From Lingula anatina (taxonomy: Eukaryota; Brachiopoda; Lingulata; Lingulida; Lingulidae): a stretch of 64,000 bases of DNA. The notes beneath the pieces were generated by a model that was not told where the DNA came from, did not search any database, and saw only the letters and a program-made list of their open reading frames with translations. Positions 50,101 to 59,575 of this stretch are shown piece after piece (the stretch's first letter is position 1; each line of letters begins with the position of its first letter). Where the stretch lies: positions 20,666-84,665 of the forward strand of contig NW_019775292.1 in NCBI RefSeq assembly GCF_001039355.2, in the 5' to 3' direction. A program made the translations under genes and the position numbers.

Positions 50101-53100
50101 CCATTTTTGTAGGAAACTCTGATGAACATTCTTACAGAGGTTTGTATATACTTACTAGTGTGAAATTTGGACCAGATTGTTGAGGGAATCTAGCTGAGAT
50201 TTGTATATACTTGCCAGTCAGGAAACTTGGTGAATTTGAAAGCATCTTATTTCCACCTTAAGCAATCTGCTTCCAAACACAATATGTCACTTAAATATTG
50301 TCTCACTTAACACAATCTGCTCTCTCACCTAGAAAATACTTTTTCCAGGTAATTTACAGATAACACCTTTTCATACTTTTGCACATCCAAACACAATGCC
50401 TCAACCAATACAATCTGCACCTTTTTTTTTATCTCACCCAACACATTATACCTTTATCTCACCTAACACAATCTGCTCCTCTTTCCAGGTAACCATCATT
50501 ATGAAGTGTTTGTGGTGTTCCACAGTGAGGGCTACCATGTCTTCCACCCAGACTCCTGCTCTCTGGTCCACCTCATCAAGGGAGACTACAAGGAGTTCAA
50601 GAAGGACGCCATGAACACGGCCACTGTGCCAGAGACCCTGTGCCAGCTTGGTGTCCCCTGCACCTGGGGAGCAGCAGTTAATGTGAAGAATAGATATGTT
50701 TATGCCAGTCAGCCTGAGCTGAACAGGGTGGTGGTGATTGACATAAAGGGTGGATCCAATCCAGTGCAGGTAGGGACTGCTGGATTATTTGTGTGTTGGT
50801 TGTGTTTTGTAAAAAAAAAAATCATCTTCGGCATTTGGCAAAATTGACAAAAGAGGGTGGATTTAATGACATTTCAGAAAGTAAAACTTTTCATATAGTT
50901 ACTTTAGTAGTTATTTTTCATGTAGTTACTGTGAGATTGATTGTAGCTGTAAGTTGAAAGAACAGTTATAGATGTTTAACTCCTGGAAATGTCCCTTAGG
51001 TAGAAAGCACTTTGCACCTTGTTAGTGCAACCATGACAAGCTTTCGCTTTTACATAAGATTCTGTGTACCATGTGTTTACTTATCAGTGAGTGCATCGTA
51101 AACACTTTTTAGTGTGTGTGTTTTCCATATGCCATGTGTTACCCACTAAGTATGTGTCATTGTTCTTTCCATTGACAGGTCATCCCCACAGACTTCACCC
51201 CTGTGGAACTCCAGTATGTGGAACACCTGGATGAGGTGTGGGTGCTGTGCTGGAACTCCAAGGAGAACACCAGTTCCAAGACAGTGGTGGTCATCAGGAA
51301 GGCCAGCGAGGAGGATCCACACCATGCAGTACACACCCGGCCAGTGGGTGACCGGTTTGACCTGGTATGTATGATTTGGACACATTTTCCCTGGTATGTA
51401 CACAATAACTCATCACCCTGTATACATGAGCCTCAGTTGCAGACAAGCTAGACCTGGTCTGTACAACTTAAATTATTATTCTGTACATGAGAAGATTATG
51501 AGAAATGGGTGCAACCTTGCATGTATATACTTTATGCTCAACCTGTGTAGGTGCATGTAGCAGACCATTTTAAAAATATTTTCATCAGTTTATTGCACTT
51601 TTGCTGTTGAATTAACCCAACTTTGGGAGAGGATAGGGGAGATATAATCGTGAACAAAGATAGATAACATGCCTCTCCATGTTACATCTCTTGCAGGTTC
51701 AGAACATCTTCTTGCCCACAAAGAATGACTTCAACCATCACTTTGACTATGGTTATGTGGTTCACAATGAACAGCAAGGTCTACATAAGATTCACTTGAA
51801 GACCATGAAATATGTCAAGACTGTTGACTTCACAAAATACTCTTGTGTTCCCCAGAACCTGGCTTTTGTTCCTCTAGGTTTGTATTCTTTGGAGTAATTA
51901 TTTCATGTTAGGAAAAAAGGTTTAAATTTGTGAACTTCAGATATATGTTATAAAAGGACTGAAAGCTTTTAGCCCTTCTGTGAATTTTATTCATAATTTA
52001 AAATCTTTAACCTGTTATATTATAAAACTTCCACTTGATTATTATAATTATTATTGTCATTAGTTTATTTTACACAAATCTATATTTTCATTCAATACAT
52101 CATGGTTTGTGAAAGTTGTAGATGTAATTATAAGTTGTTTGAAGGACTAGCACAAAAATTTTCATTTGGATATATTTTTTCATTTGGATATGTTTTAACC
52201 TTTATGAAGTAAACAAAGGGTGAGACAGGTGCTGTTTTATTTTGAATTGATGCAGCATTGTGTTGAACAAGCATAAATGTGTCTGTTCCCCACCAGGTGG
52301 TTACGTGGTTGTAGACTGCAGATCCCCTGCAGGGAAACCCCCTCAGGAGAAACAGCTCCTCATGGACTACATTACCGATGCTGTCATTAATGAGAGAGAT
52401 GTCATTGGACAGCCATACGTGTCACCAGACAGTAGATACATTGTTAGTGTTGACAACAAGGAGCAGTCCGTGACTATACAGAGAGTCAGTGATGAGGGTA
52501 TGGCCTGATATCTTTATCAGTTATTTTAGTGAAATGTTTAGATTATGTTTTATGTGGTTATATTGGGTGAATATATTAAAAAATATATGTATAATAATGC
52601 AAGTCATCAAGGTACTTAGTGACAAGCAGGTGTAAAACATGAGTGGATGTCATGTACACCTTACTGACAAGTGTTGTAACTGAGACTCATACCCTGTGTG
52701 TCATAGGTGTATTTGAAGTACACCATGTCTCGGTCTACAGTCTCTAACACACAGGTCAAAGTGATCAAGACTTAATGAATTGGGGATTTTAGTGAATGGT
52801 TTAGATTATCCTCAAATACATTATATTGAGTGATTTTTCGAAAATGACCAGAACTTGGACTTTTAAATTGAAAAAAGATATCCCTTGTACTATATGATTA
52901 TGCTATTACCCAGCGTTTATAGCATTTAACACAAAGAAGATTCACAGAACAAAGAGGAAGCATTGGTATTGCTATGTGTTTATGAACTCTGATTATTATT
53001 TTAGGTCAAATCACCTATGGGTTTAAGAGGTTCACTGGGATGAGGCTAAGTGATGTGGCTTTCTACCCGTCACTTGATGGCAAAGGCTATGACATGTTTG

Positions 53101-53947
53101 CCACATCTAAAGACCATGCAGACATGTTGTTCTTGGACCTTGAAGGCCTGAGGATGGAAGTCATAGAAGGTACTTTTAAAAATGGCTTTAATAGTATTCT
53201 GACATACCATATAGTCCTATTTGTGGGTTTAGATTCAGTTAAACCTCCCTGACAAAGCTTTCAGATTTTTCAAAGAACTCTTTCTTTGTAGGTGATTTTT
53301 GAAACTGGAACCCCAGTTTTGACACCTTTTATCTTCTCTTGTATTGGAGCCACATTTAATTACACTGGATAGGATGGAATGCGGTGTTGTTATATTGTAC
53401 AAAATAAAGAAAATCATGGGAGTGGGGGGTTAAGTTAAGCCATTCTGACTGACAGTTGCCGATCTTGTGCCAACCATACAGTCTGCTAGTCAATTTGAAT
53501 TCCAAGACTACATTCTTTATTATGAAAGTTTCCCTTCAGAAAATTCTGATGGTCTCAAGGATTTCACATAGAGCTTTAGTGACTGTGAAAAAGGACAATT
53601 TATAGAAACATTTGGGTAGCATTGTAAATTATATACATATAGTCACTGACAAAGTATTCCTTTTTTTACGAAAAAAATTATGTAATGAACCAAATTACTA
53701 AAAAATGTTCCACTTTGTTATGTTATATTTTCACCCAGGTATTGGAGAAACTGCTGCGGAGGATAAGTTTAAGTGGGGCACCAAGAACAGAGTGATCACC
53801 AGCGGCGGAGTGTTTGGGGATTACTTGATGTCTCCCTCTACAAAAGCAGCGGTGATTATTGATGGTCGAAACCACCATGTGCACTGTGAGTGGCCCAATA
53901 TTAAGGACAGCGCTGTGGTGGTGTGGGTGGAGCCAATGCATTTGTGA
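27461..53947 (+). CDS. FSTL5: Follistatin-like protein 4/5 homologue (secreted, Kazal + EF-hand + 2 Ig)
   Basis: A secreted SPARC/follistatin-family glycoprotein. Fifteen exons join in frame to 995 aa: 27461-27535, 33910-34057, 34392-34619, 41079-41588, 42023-42232, 48512-48678, 48999-49116, 49611-49775, 49996-50139, 50489-50769, 51179-51364, 51697-51877, 52297-52497, 53005-53169, 53739-53947. Residues 1-20 are a signal peptide (MTMKLSWLLVVSCVAVLGWC). Residues 75-150 are a Cys-rich follistatin/Kazal module (DPCAGVWCQLGRACK...). Residues 151-320 begin with a Lys-rich insertion. An EF-hand loop DADLDGVLVESE (Asp334-Glu345) has good calcium ligands, and a degenerate second EF-hand follows. The Ig domains are at about 391-485 (NYSCLDW) and 486-588 (SIKCHADG, GAYKCLAKNSAG). 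Residues 589-995 are the family's propeller-like C-terminal region (HTRPVGDRFDL, GQPYVSPDSRYIVSVDN). Vertebrate FSTL4/5 have about 840-850 aa; the excess is mostly the exon-4 insertion. FSTL4 versus FSTL5 cannot be decided. Another Met lies two codons after the chosen start. Confidence 0.92.
28566..28615. repeat. 15-bp perfect hairpin
   Basis: CAGACTTTACGAAAG (28566-28580) and CTTTCGTAAAGTCTG (28601-28615) form a perfect 15-bp stem with a 20-base loop, in the first follistatin-like intron. The stem is short for a microRNA precursor; it may be a transposon relic. Confidence 0.75.
28689..28910. mobile_element. MITE with ~37-bp inverted repeats and TTAA flanks
   Basis: Left arm CCCCCTTTACACTGAACGGC and on to about 28723; the right arm (about 28874-28908) is its near-perfect complement. 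Both ends abut TTAA (28685-28688 and 28911-28914), the target duplication typical of piggyBac-type elements. The alignment at the ends is off by a base or two, so the class is tentative. The interior is noncoding. Confidence 0.7.
32097..32215. mobile_element. Dispersed repeat copy A with GCCGAT hexamer run
   Basis: It starts with a hairpin (TGTACAGACACA / TGTGTCTGTACA). It then shares ATATTGCCATCACCTGCGTC and the following TGTCGTCGCC with the copy at 32740-32822, and both resume at GCACTTTC. Here the middle is expanded into (GATGCC)n at about 32153-32194. Sequence beyond GCACTTTC may also belong to the element. Class unknown. Confidence 0.6.
32486..32486. other. Ambiguous base (N)
   Basis: The only undetermined base seen in the window, in an AT-rich part of the first follistatin-like intron. 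It does not affect any coding exon. Confidence 0.99.
32740..32822. mobile_element. Dispersed repeat copy B
   Basis: A second copy of the repeat at 32097-32215, about 640 bases away in the same orientation. It has a shorter middle (CATCAGCGCCGTCACCGGCG) in place of the GATGCC hexamers. Copy A and copy B are nearly identical up to that point. Confidence 0.6.
33142..33441. mobile_element. Possible degraded MITE (GGGCCAGTT... ends)
   Basis: The left end GGGCCAGTTGCACAAAAGAA with TTTAGACTTAA and the right end TAAGTCTTGAAAACGTGGCC give weakly matching inverted termini (GGCCA, GACTTAA). Ends of this kind are common in MITEs, but the match is poor and no target duplication is clear. Confidence 0.3.
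35800..36089. mobile_element. Mariner-like MITE with long (>100 bp) inverted repeats
   Basis: A 290-bp element with ends AGGGTCCATTCCCAATGAAA (left) and, as reverse complement of the right end, AGGGCCCATTCCCAATGAAA. The arms remain alignable for over 100 bases on each side (shared CCAACTCTG, TGCAATCAGATA, GAGCAG) with many substitutions. TA lies at both borders (35798-35799, 36090-36091), consistent with Tc1/mariner insertion. It lies in the follistatin-like intron before exon 4. Confidence 0.8.
37862..37939. repeat. (CATA)n(CA)n microsatellite
   Basis: A short CATA run leads into a pure CA dinucleotide repeat of about 58 bases, in a follistatin-like intron. Confidence 0.95.
43532..43699. 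mobile_element. Non-autonomous hAT-like element, 168 bp
   Basis: Starts CAGGGGCGGATTCAG and ends CTAAATCCACCCCTG; the ends match as inverted repeats at 13 of 15 positions and resemble the widespread hAT terminus CAGGGGCGGATCCAG. TTAAT directly abuts both ends (43527-43531, 43700-43704). An 8-bp duplication, the hAT norm, is not present. It lies in the follistatin-like intron between exons 5 and 6. Confidence 0.7.
44967..44998. repeat. 12-bp perfect hairpin
   Basis: TCAGAATACTTA and TAAGTATTCTGA are separated by 8 bases. A short palindrome in a follistatin-like intron with no associated gene signal. Confidence 0.6.
45218..45400. repeat. Recent tandem duplication, 91-bp unit
   Basis: Two adjacent copies (45218-45308 and 45309-45400) of a unit starting CATTTGCCTTGCAAGAATTC and ending AACAAATAAAA. 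They differ only by one extra A in the second copy, so the duplication is very young or is an assembly artefact. It lies in an intron. Confidence 0.95.
45566..45605. repeat. Poly(T) tract of 40
   Basis: A 40-base T homopolymer. It could mark the tail of a minus-strand retrotransposed sequence, but nothing recognisable is joined to it. Confidence 0.9.
47092..47136. repeat. Poly(A) tract of 45
   Basis: A 45-base A homopolymer 64 bases before the second copy of the 5-bp-duplication MITE. No LINE or SINE body is recognised upstream. Confidence 0.9.
47201..47373. mobile_element. Short inverted-repeat element, copy 2 (5-bp target duplication)
   Basis: A 173-bp copy of the element at 122-295, in the same orientation and alignable over its full length (shared TTTAGCCAAATGCTAAAA, GGATAACAAATTGACAAAA, GTGGTGATTTGGCTAAG). 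It starts CTGGGGTAG and ends CCACCCCAG, and is flanked by a perfect AGAGA direct repeat (47196-47200, 47374-47378). It lies in the intron before Ig exon 6. Confidence 0.82.
50270..50488 (+). repeat. Degenerate minisatellite before exon 10 of the follistatin-like gene
   Basis: Loose repeats of a unit like TCTCACCTAACACAATCTGC recur through the intron up to the real acceptor CTTTCCAG at 50488. One repeat region contains a decoy acceptor TTTTCCAG followed by GTAA near 50349. The true exon also begins GTAA, so the two acceptors look alike locally. A similar CACA-rich degenerate run occurs at about 48716-48780. Confidence 0.55.
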
Positions 53948-56900
53948 AGCAGACGACACTTTTGAAGCAGATGACACTTGTCCTGCTGACATTTGGAAGA
54001 CAGATTCTCACAAGAATTCTAGAAAAAAGGGTGTAAATTTTCTGAAAGGAAAGCCAATGCTATCAAAAGAGAGGACTATTCCAGAATTTTTCTCTTGACA
54101 GAGTGTAGATAGAGATGCCTTTTAATGGTCACAAATGATCTTCATCAGACATTCGTGTGTTAATGTCTCTAATATTGATGTAATATATAACAAGTATGTA
54201 TCAGCACTGAGCAAGACTAACAAAAGTACCTTCCTTTCCATGGGCTTAGTGACCCTAACCATGATAATACTAAGCCATCACACCAAATACAAACTGCCAT
54301 ATCTAACGCAGTGTCACAGCTAACACATTTATACAGTATTTATAGGATAAATATTCCAAGCCTGATAACAAGGAAATTATAATTAAGAAAACTTTCTCAG
54401 TCTGTGTTCAAGTAGATGTTGTATTCGTGAATCACCTTGATGGTTTTATGCTTTAGTAAGGCTCATTTAAGTGAGAAATTACAGAATTAATACCTCCTTG
54501 GGACATGCTGAGACCCAAACATGGAGTGAGACATGTTGAGAATTCATATACATATCAAGGTAGGCACACAACGATAGTTTCTTTAGAACATGCTAAACTT
54601 ACAGTGTGTTGTATGCTTATATTTATTCTCGTATTTATCGTGTGAAGAAATCCAAAAATTGTCAGGGTTAAAATCCACTCAAGGTTCAGAATTGTGAAAT
54701 CCAGTTACTGATATTATTTGCAGTCTATTTGATTGGTATCTGATAAACCCCTGCTATTTCTAAGAGCTGCAAGGGTGTTTTATGTAGGCATCTAGTTCTT
54801 CACTAAGACAAGTCACAAAGCCTTTTGTAATTTCCTTCTTTTTGCAATTATCTGAGAAGAGATGTATTTGGAATACCTCTTAATGTTCATCCACAATGAG
54901 AATTGATCATGTCTGATGTAATGGATTTTCTTTTACTGGTCCTAAAAATGAAGAGAATAAGATCAAAGAGGAGAAAGGATTGGTCAGGATGCTATTCTTT
55001 ATTGTAGAATGAGATCTGTGCATTTTGTAGTGGGAATCGCAATTTGTTGAAGAAATCAGAGTGTAGTCATAGAGTTTGTTTCTAAGCCTGCAATATTTGC
55101 TCAAGATGGATATGATGCTCTCTGTTTCTCATCTTTTCAGGGTTAATCAAGAGAAATCCCATTATTTCCTTCATTTGCAATGAATGGTTTAAGTATGATA
55201 ATTGAGTAGAGACAATTTACTTGACTGTTACAGTATATCTTTGTTGTATCTGTGAATGCAGATTTTCATAACCTTACAGAGCATATTAATATGTGCACAT
55301 AGCTTTGTAAATTTGTTTGAACTCTTTAATGTGCTTTAGAGAAGTCAGCTTTCACCTTGTAAGACTTTATACAGTGTAGCTGAGATAGCATAGTGTTTAA
55401 GTTGTTATTGGTCTTTTTTTTTTTTCAAAAGGCTTATACATGTATACATGTTTTTTATTGTTTTGTTAACAAAATCTCTACTAGTCGGTGCTTATATTAT
55501 ATCATTATTATGATATCTCTATTTTGTAACAGTGGTTTGTGTTCCGAGAGAGACAGAGAGAGCACAATTCATGCCAGGTATGCATTTAAAATTGTACAGT
55601 GTAGGATCAGTGTAGCTATGTAGATGTGTCTGTAGTGTTTTTTATGTGGTGAAGGAGTTGATTATGAGTACTACCTGTCCATGTGTCCTAGGTAGTGGAC
55701 CAGTAGATTTGGCATTATTTTAAAGGATTATTCTAAGGATTATTCAAAGGTACAGCAATGACTCAATCTTTTCAGTGGGCAAAAATTATCAATCATTCAG
55801 ATTCACAATTTTAGAATCATAGTAATTATATTTCTGTATAGCATATGTGGTGCTTTTACTGCATAGAGCTATAGGGTAGTGTGCTTTTCAATTTTATTGC
55901 TACAACTCAATAGGAATGAATGTTCTAATTTTAAGATATGATGTTATAGCTTATATATATATAGTATCTGTAAAATTCACAATTTTCCTCCATTGAAAAG
56001 ATGGAATCATCACTGAACTCATTGGATCTTGAAATTTAGGGTGTATTTATTATCTATAAATCTCCTTTTCAATCTGCTTAATTTTGTTTTGGGGTCTTAT
56101 AGTCCAAATGATCAGTGGACTATAACTTTGAAAGTGCAGATTGATTTACCATTGATATTTATGTAGTAGTATTTGTCAGGCACTGGTAAAGAAAACCTTT
56201 TGAGTTTTCAGGTTTTGTATTGATTGCCTTCTGTGTAGACATACTAGACATTTGGTCCTATGTAGGCAAGGAAGTATTGGATTGTGCAGATGTCATGTGA
56301 CCTCTGATATAAAGGTGAAAGATATCTTGAGAGCTTCTAAATATGTGTGGTAACATGTAGAAAACAAGGGAAATATTCCACTATGTGCTTGTGTAAATGA
56401 TTTTAGTATAGTAACATTTGAAAAAATTTATTTAGTTAATTATGTAGCCTTTCTTCCCACCATACACAATTTTCCTGTTAAACAGGAGGATTAGGAAACT
56501 TTAAAATTGGGAGAATAAATAATTTTCTAGTCAAGAATCATATCACAGAATCGAGAATGAGGCTTTGTTTTAAAAGGTATTGTTTTGATAAATGTTCTCA
56601 CATTTTGAAACTTTTATTTTCTAGTATTAGGCCATTCCACAGATTTCCCTGCTGTAAATTCTTTTGTGTACAAATATGTGTTAGCAGGCATTTCATTTTT
56701 TCTACTCTAATTGTTTGCATTATTTTGAGAAAAATGGTTGTCTTTCCACTCTTTTATAAGAACTAGTGGGGCAAATTAGGCCAGAAAGGGAAAACACTGT
56801 GGAGTGGCCATAAAGAGATATAAATTTAGATATTATCAATTTCTTTTTAAAGATGTGAATGCTATGTATTGTACATTTATTTACCCCAAAATGTAAAGTC

Positions 56901-59575
56901 CCAGTATGTAATTTTTTTATGGGTCACTTCTTATCACCAAGAGCCTGTGTCTCAAATTTTGACTGATGTGATTTTAGGTGTCAGACTGGAGACATATCCC
57001 ACCTTTAAATGGCCAAAATAATATGTACCACCAATAACTGCCATATCCCTATGATCGTTTTACTAGGCATAATTTTACTAACAGCTTTTTTTAACCATTT
57101 AGTTTTAAAAGCCGTATTATACTTAAGTACATGTGTATGTGATACCAAGTAATATTGGTGCTTGTGTTGTTGGATTGAAGCTTTTTGTACCAGATTTAGA
57201 ATTTTATTTAATTTGTGGTGAGATTTACCTGTACATGATGTGTCAGTATGTATGTATGTATATGTATGGTCTATCTGTAAGATGTATTTCTGTTCACAAT
57301 AAATGTGTTCTCTGTACCTCTTTTAGTTAGTTTTTCAGATCGGGGTTTCATGTAAGTTTATATCTTTAACTCTAAAACATTCTGGGATAATTGTATATAA
57401 CATAAAGTATTCAGTCAAGCTGTAAACAAGTTAAAATAAAATTGGTTGCAGACAGGTTATAATTTATTGGATTGACAGTGATACTGATTATGATATTTGT
57501 TAGAAAAAAAAGTTTGTGGCAATTTAAGAAAGATATGGGTGTCAGATGCCAGTTTTTACCCATTCTAAAAAAATAATATAAATAGAAACACTGCTATAAA
57601 GAGGAATATAATATTATTATCATAAAATAGGATATGTAGTAAATTACTGCGGGCATGAAAAGTGCAATCCATAGTTTCCTAATGAGTGTAGAAAGACAAC
57701 TATTGAAAAATCAAACTAAATCCTTAAATATAAGTGTATCACATATAATAAAATGACATTATAATAATTCTTAGCTACATCATGTAGTTGTATAACTCTC
57801 AAAGAGCACCTGATGTTGCATTTTTATTAGGATTAGGCACAGAGTTTACTAAGTTGTAAGGACACCCCCCCTCCCGATCTCCCTAGAATTTTTCCCCATC
57901 TTGAAGCTCTCGTACATAATCTACCAACTTTATAACCCCCTTTTTTTCATACATAAAAAATAAATAAATCCTCCAAAGGGAACAATTTGGTTCCCAGATC
58001 ATACTCAAAAAACTAAACATTGAAAAAGTGACCCAGTGACTGGATTACAATGCTTCTATCTACAGACCTATGTAAAACTATATTATTAAGCTTAATTTAT
58101 TATTAACAATTATTCTATTTATTAATTAAGAAGTGCATTTGTATATTGCCCACCTCATCTTTGCTGATCACATTGCTAAGTTAGTCACTATGATATGTTT
58201 ACATGCAAGTAAAAGTACATATAGTTTTAACTGATCAAAGAAACATTAAATATTTCTTCTGGGACCTGTTTTAATAACAATACTTCATGAAAATTTAAAA
58301 CTTATTCATCCTCTCTGTAGGGAATTCTTAAAATTTCTGCCAGGGCATTGTGCCCACAGAGGAATGTCTTTTTACTGCATAATTACCAGTTCACTGATAT
58401 GTTTATATAAACTAGCAAACCAACTACATGTAATCTAAATATCTCACAAATTTCGTTTATCAACCAGTGATTATACTATAAATGAAACCTGGAAATTCCA
58501 TAAAAAATTCCTACACGCCTTTATAAAGATTCCTTAAAAAGGGATTTTCAGCACAAAAAAAGCTGTGCATCAACACCAATGGCCAGTTCTATGCTTGTTT
58601 TGCCAGCTAGCAAATACTTGTAAATAAAATAAACAGTTCAAAAACATTACAACATCTAGGAGAGAAACTATGTGGCACATATACTGCAGGGAGTATTCAA
58701 CTTGATATCAAGACTTTTACATATACAAACCGTATCATTTTCCTTGTACCATATATTCATAAAAAGCTGTACGACACAATAACTGATGTACAAAAAGAAA
58801 AAAAATCATAACAAAGGTAAAGTGCCACGCCATGATACAATATGAAGGCAAAATTACACTTAAAATGGATTAAATAAGATATAATCACGATTTGGTATAT
58901 TTATCTGCAACAGAGTACAGTACAAGGTATAACATACAGATTGTCACACAATGTTAAAATTAACCAATCTTTGGAAGAAAAAAGCACACACTAATTCAAG
59001 TATAGTAATAACAGAAGGTAATAAAAAATTAAGAAAAAAAAAAAACGATAAGTCAACAAAAGTAGGAGATCTAGTCTTGTTCTTTCTACTGCAACAGAGA
59101 AGCTCATTTATCCACAATTCGTTCTTAGATGGACGGACATGTTATTCTAAATAAGGTTACAGTTACTGAAACCACATCATTCAAAAATGACTAGCACTTT
59201 GGAATGGACCAATGACACTGATTTATAACATTTAACTAACATCCTATAAAAGCCATATATATCTTTTCAGTTCTATACATTTTACAAGGGACCTTAGCCA
59301 TGTTTTACATGGGACCTAAGCCACATTTCGGATTTATGTACATTGACACCAAAACAACATTTTCCAGTTACTAAAAAGCAGCAGAAAAGAAAATGTTTTT
59401 CAAACAGAGTATTTTTGCTAATGTTATTTCCTAACTTGAAACCATCCCTATGTGACTGGACTAAAGCATCAAGCAGTAGGTGAAAGGAAAGAAGTGAGTC
59501 CCAGAAGTGATCAGTAGCATCCCACCGCTGCCACCTAATGTAACAACTGAGTGACTGAGGAATGACAGAAGGTGA
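53948..59575. other. 3'UTR and intergenic DNA between two convergent genes
   Basis: No coding frame looks real over about 5.6 kb. AATAAA at 57298-57303 followed by a GT-rich stretch is the best poly(A) signal for the plus-strand follistatin-like gene, which implies a 3'UTR of about 3.4 kb. For the minus-strand gene ending at 59576, the TTTATT at 57823-57828 (AATAAA on that strand) is one candidate. If both are used, the transcripts end about half a kilobase apart without overlap. No named repeats are seen. Confidence 0.5.

Noticed and set aside
52600-52790. Possible inverted repeat in the intron after exon 13 (CACACAGG / CCTGTGTG)
   Set aside because: Only a short core matches; the arms do not extend, so it is not distinguishable from chance.
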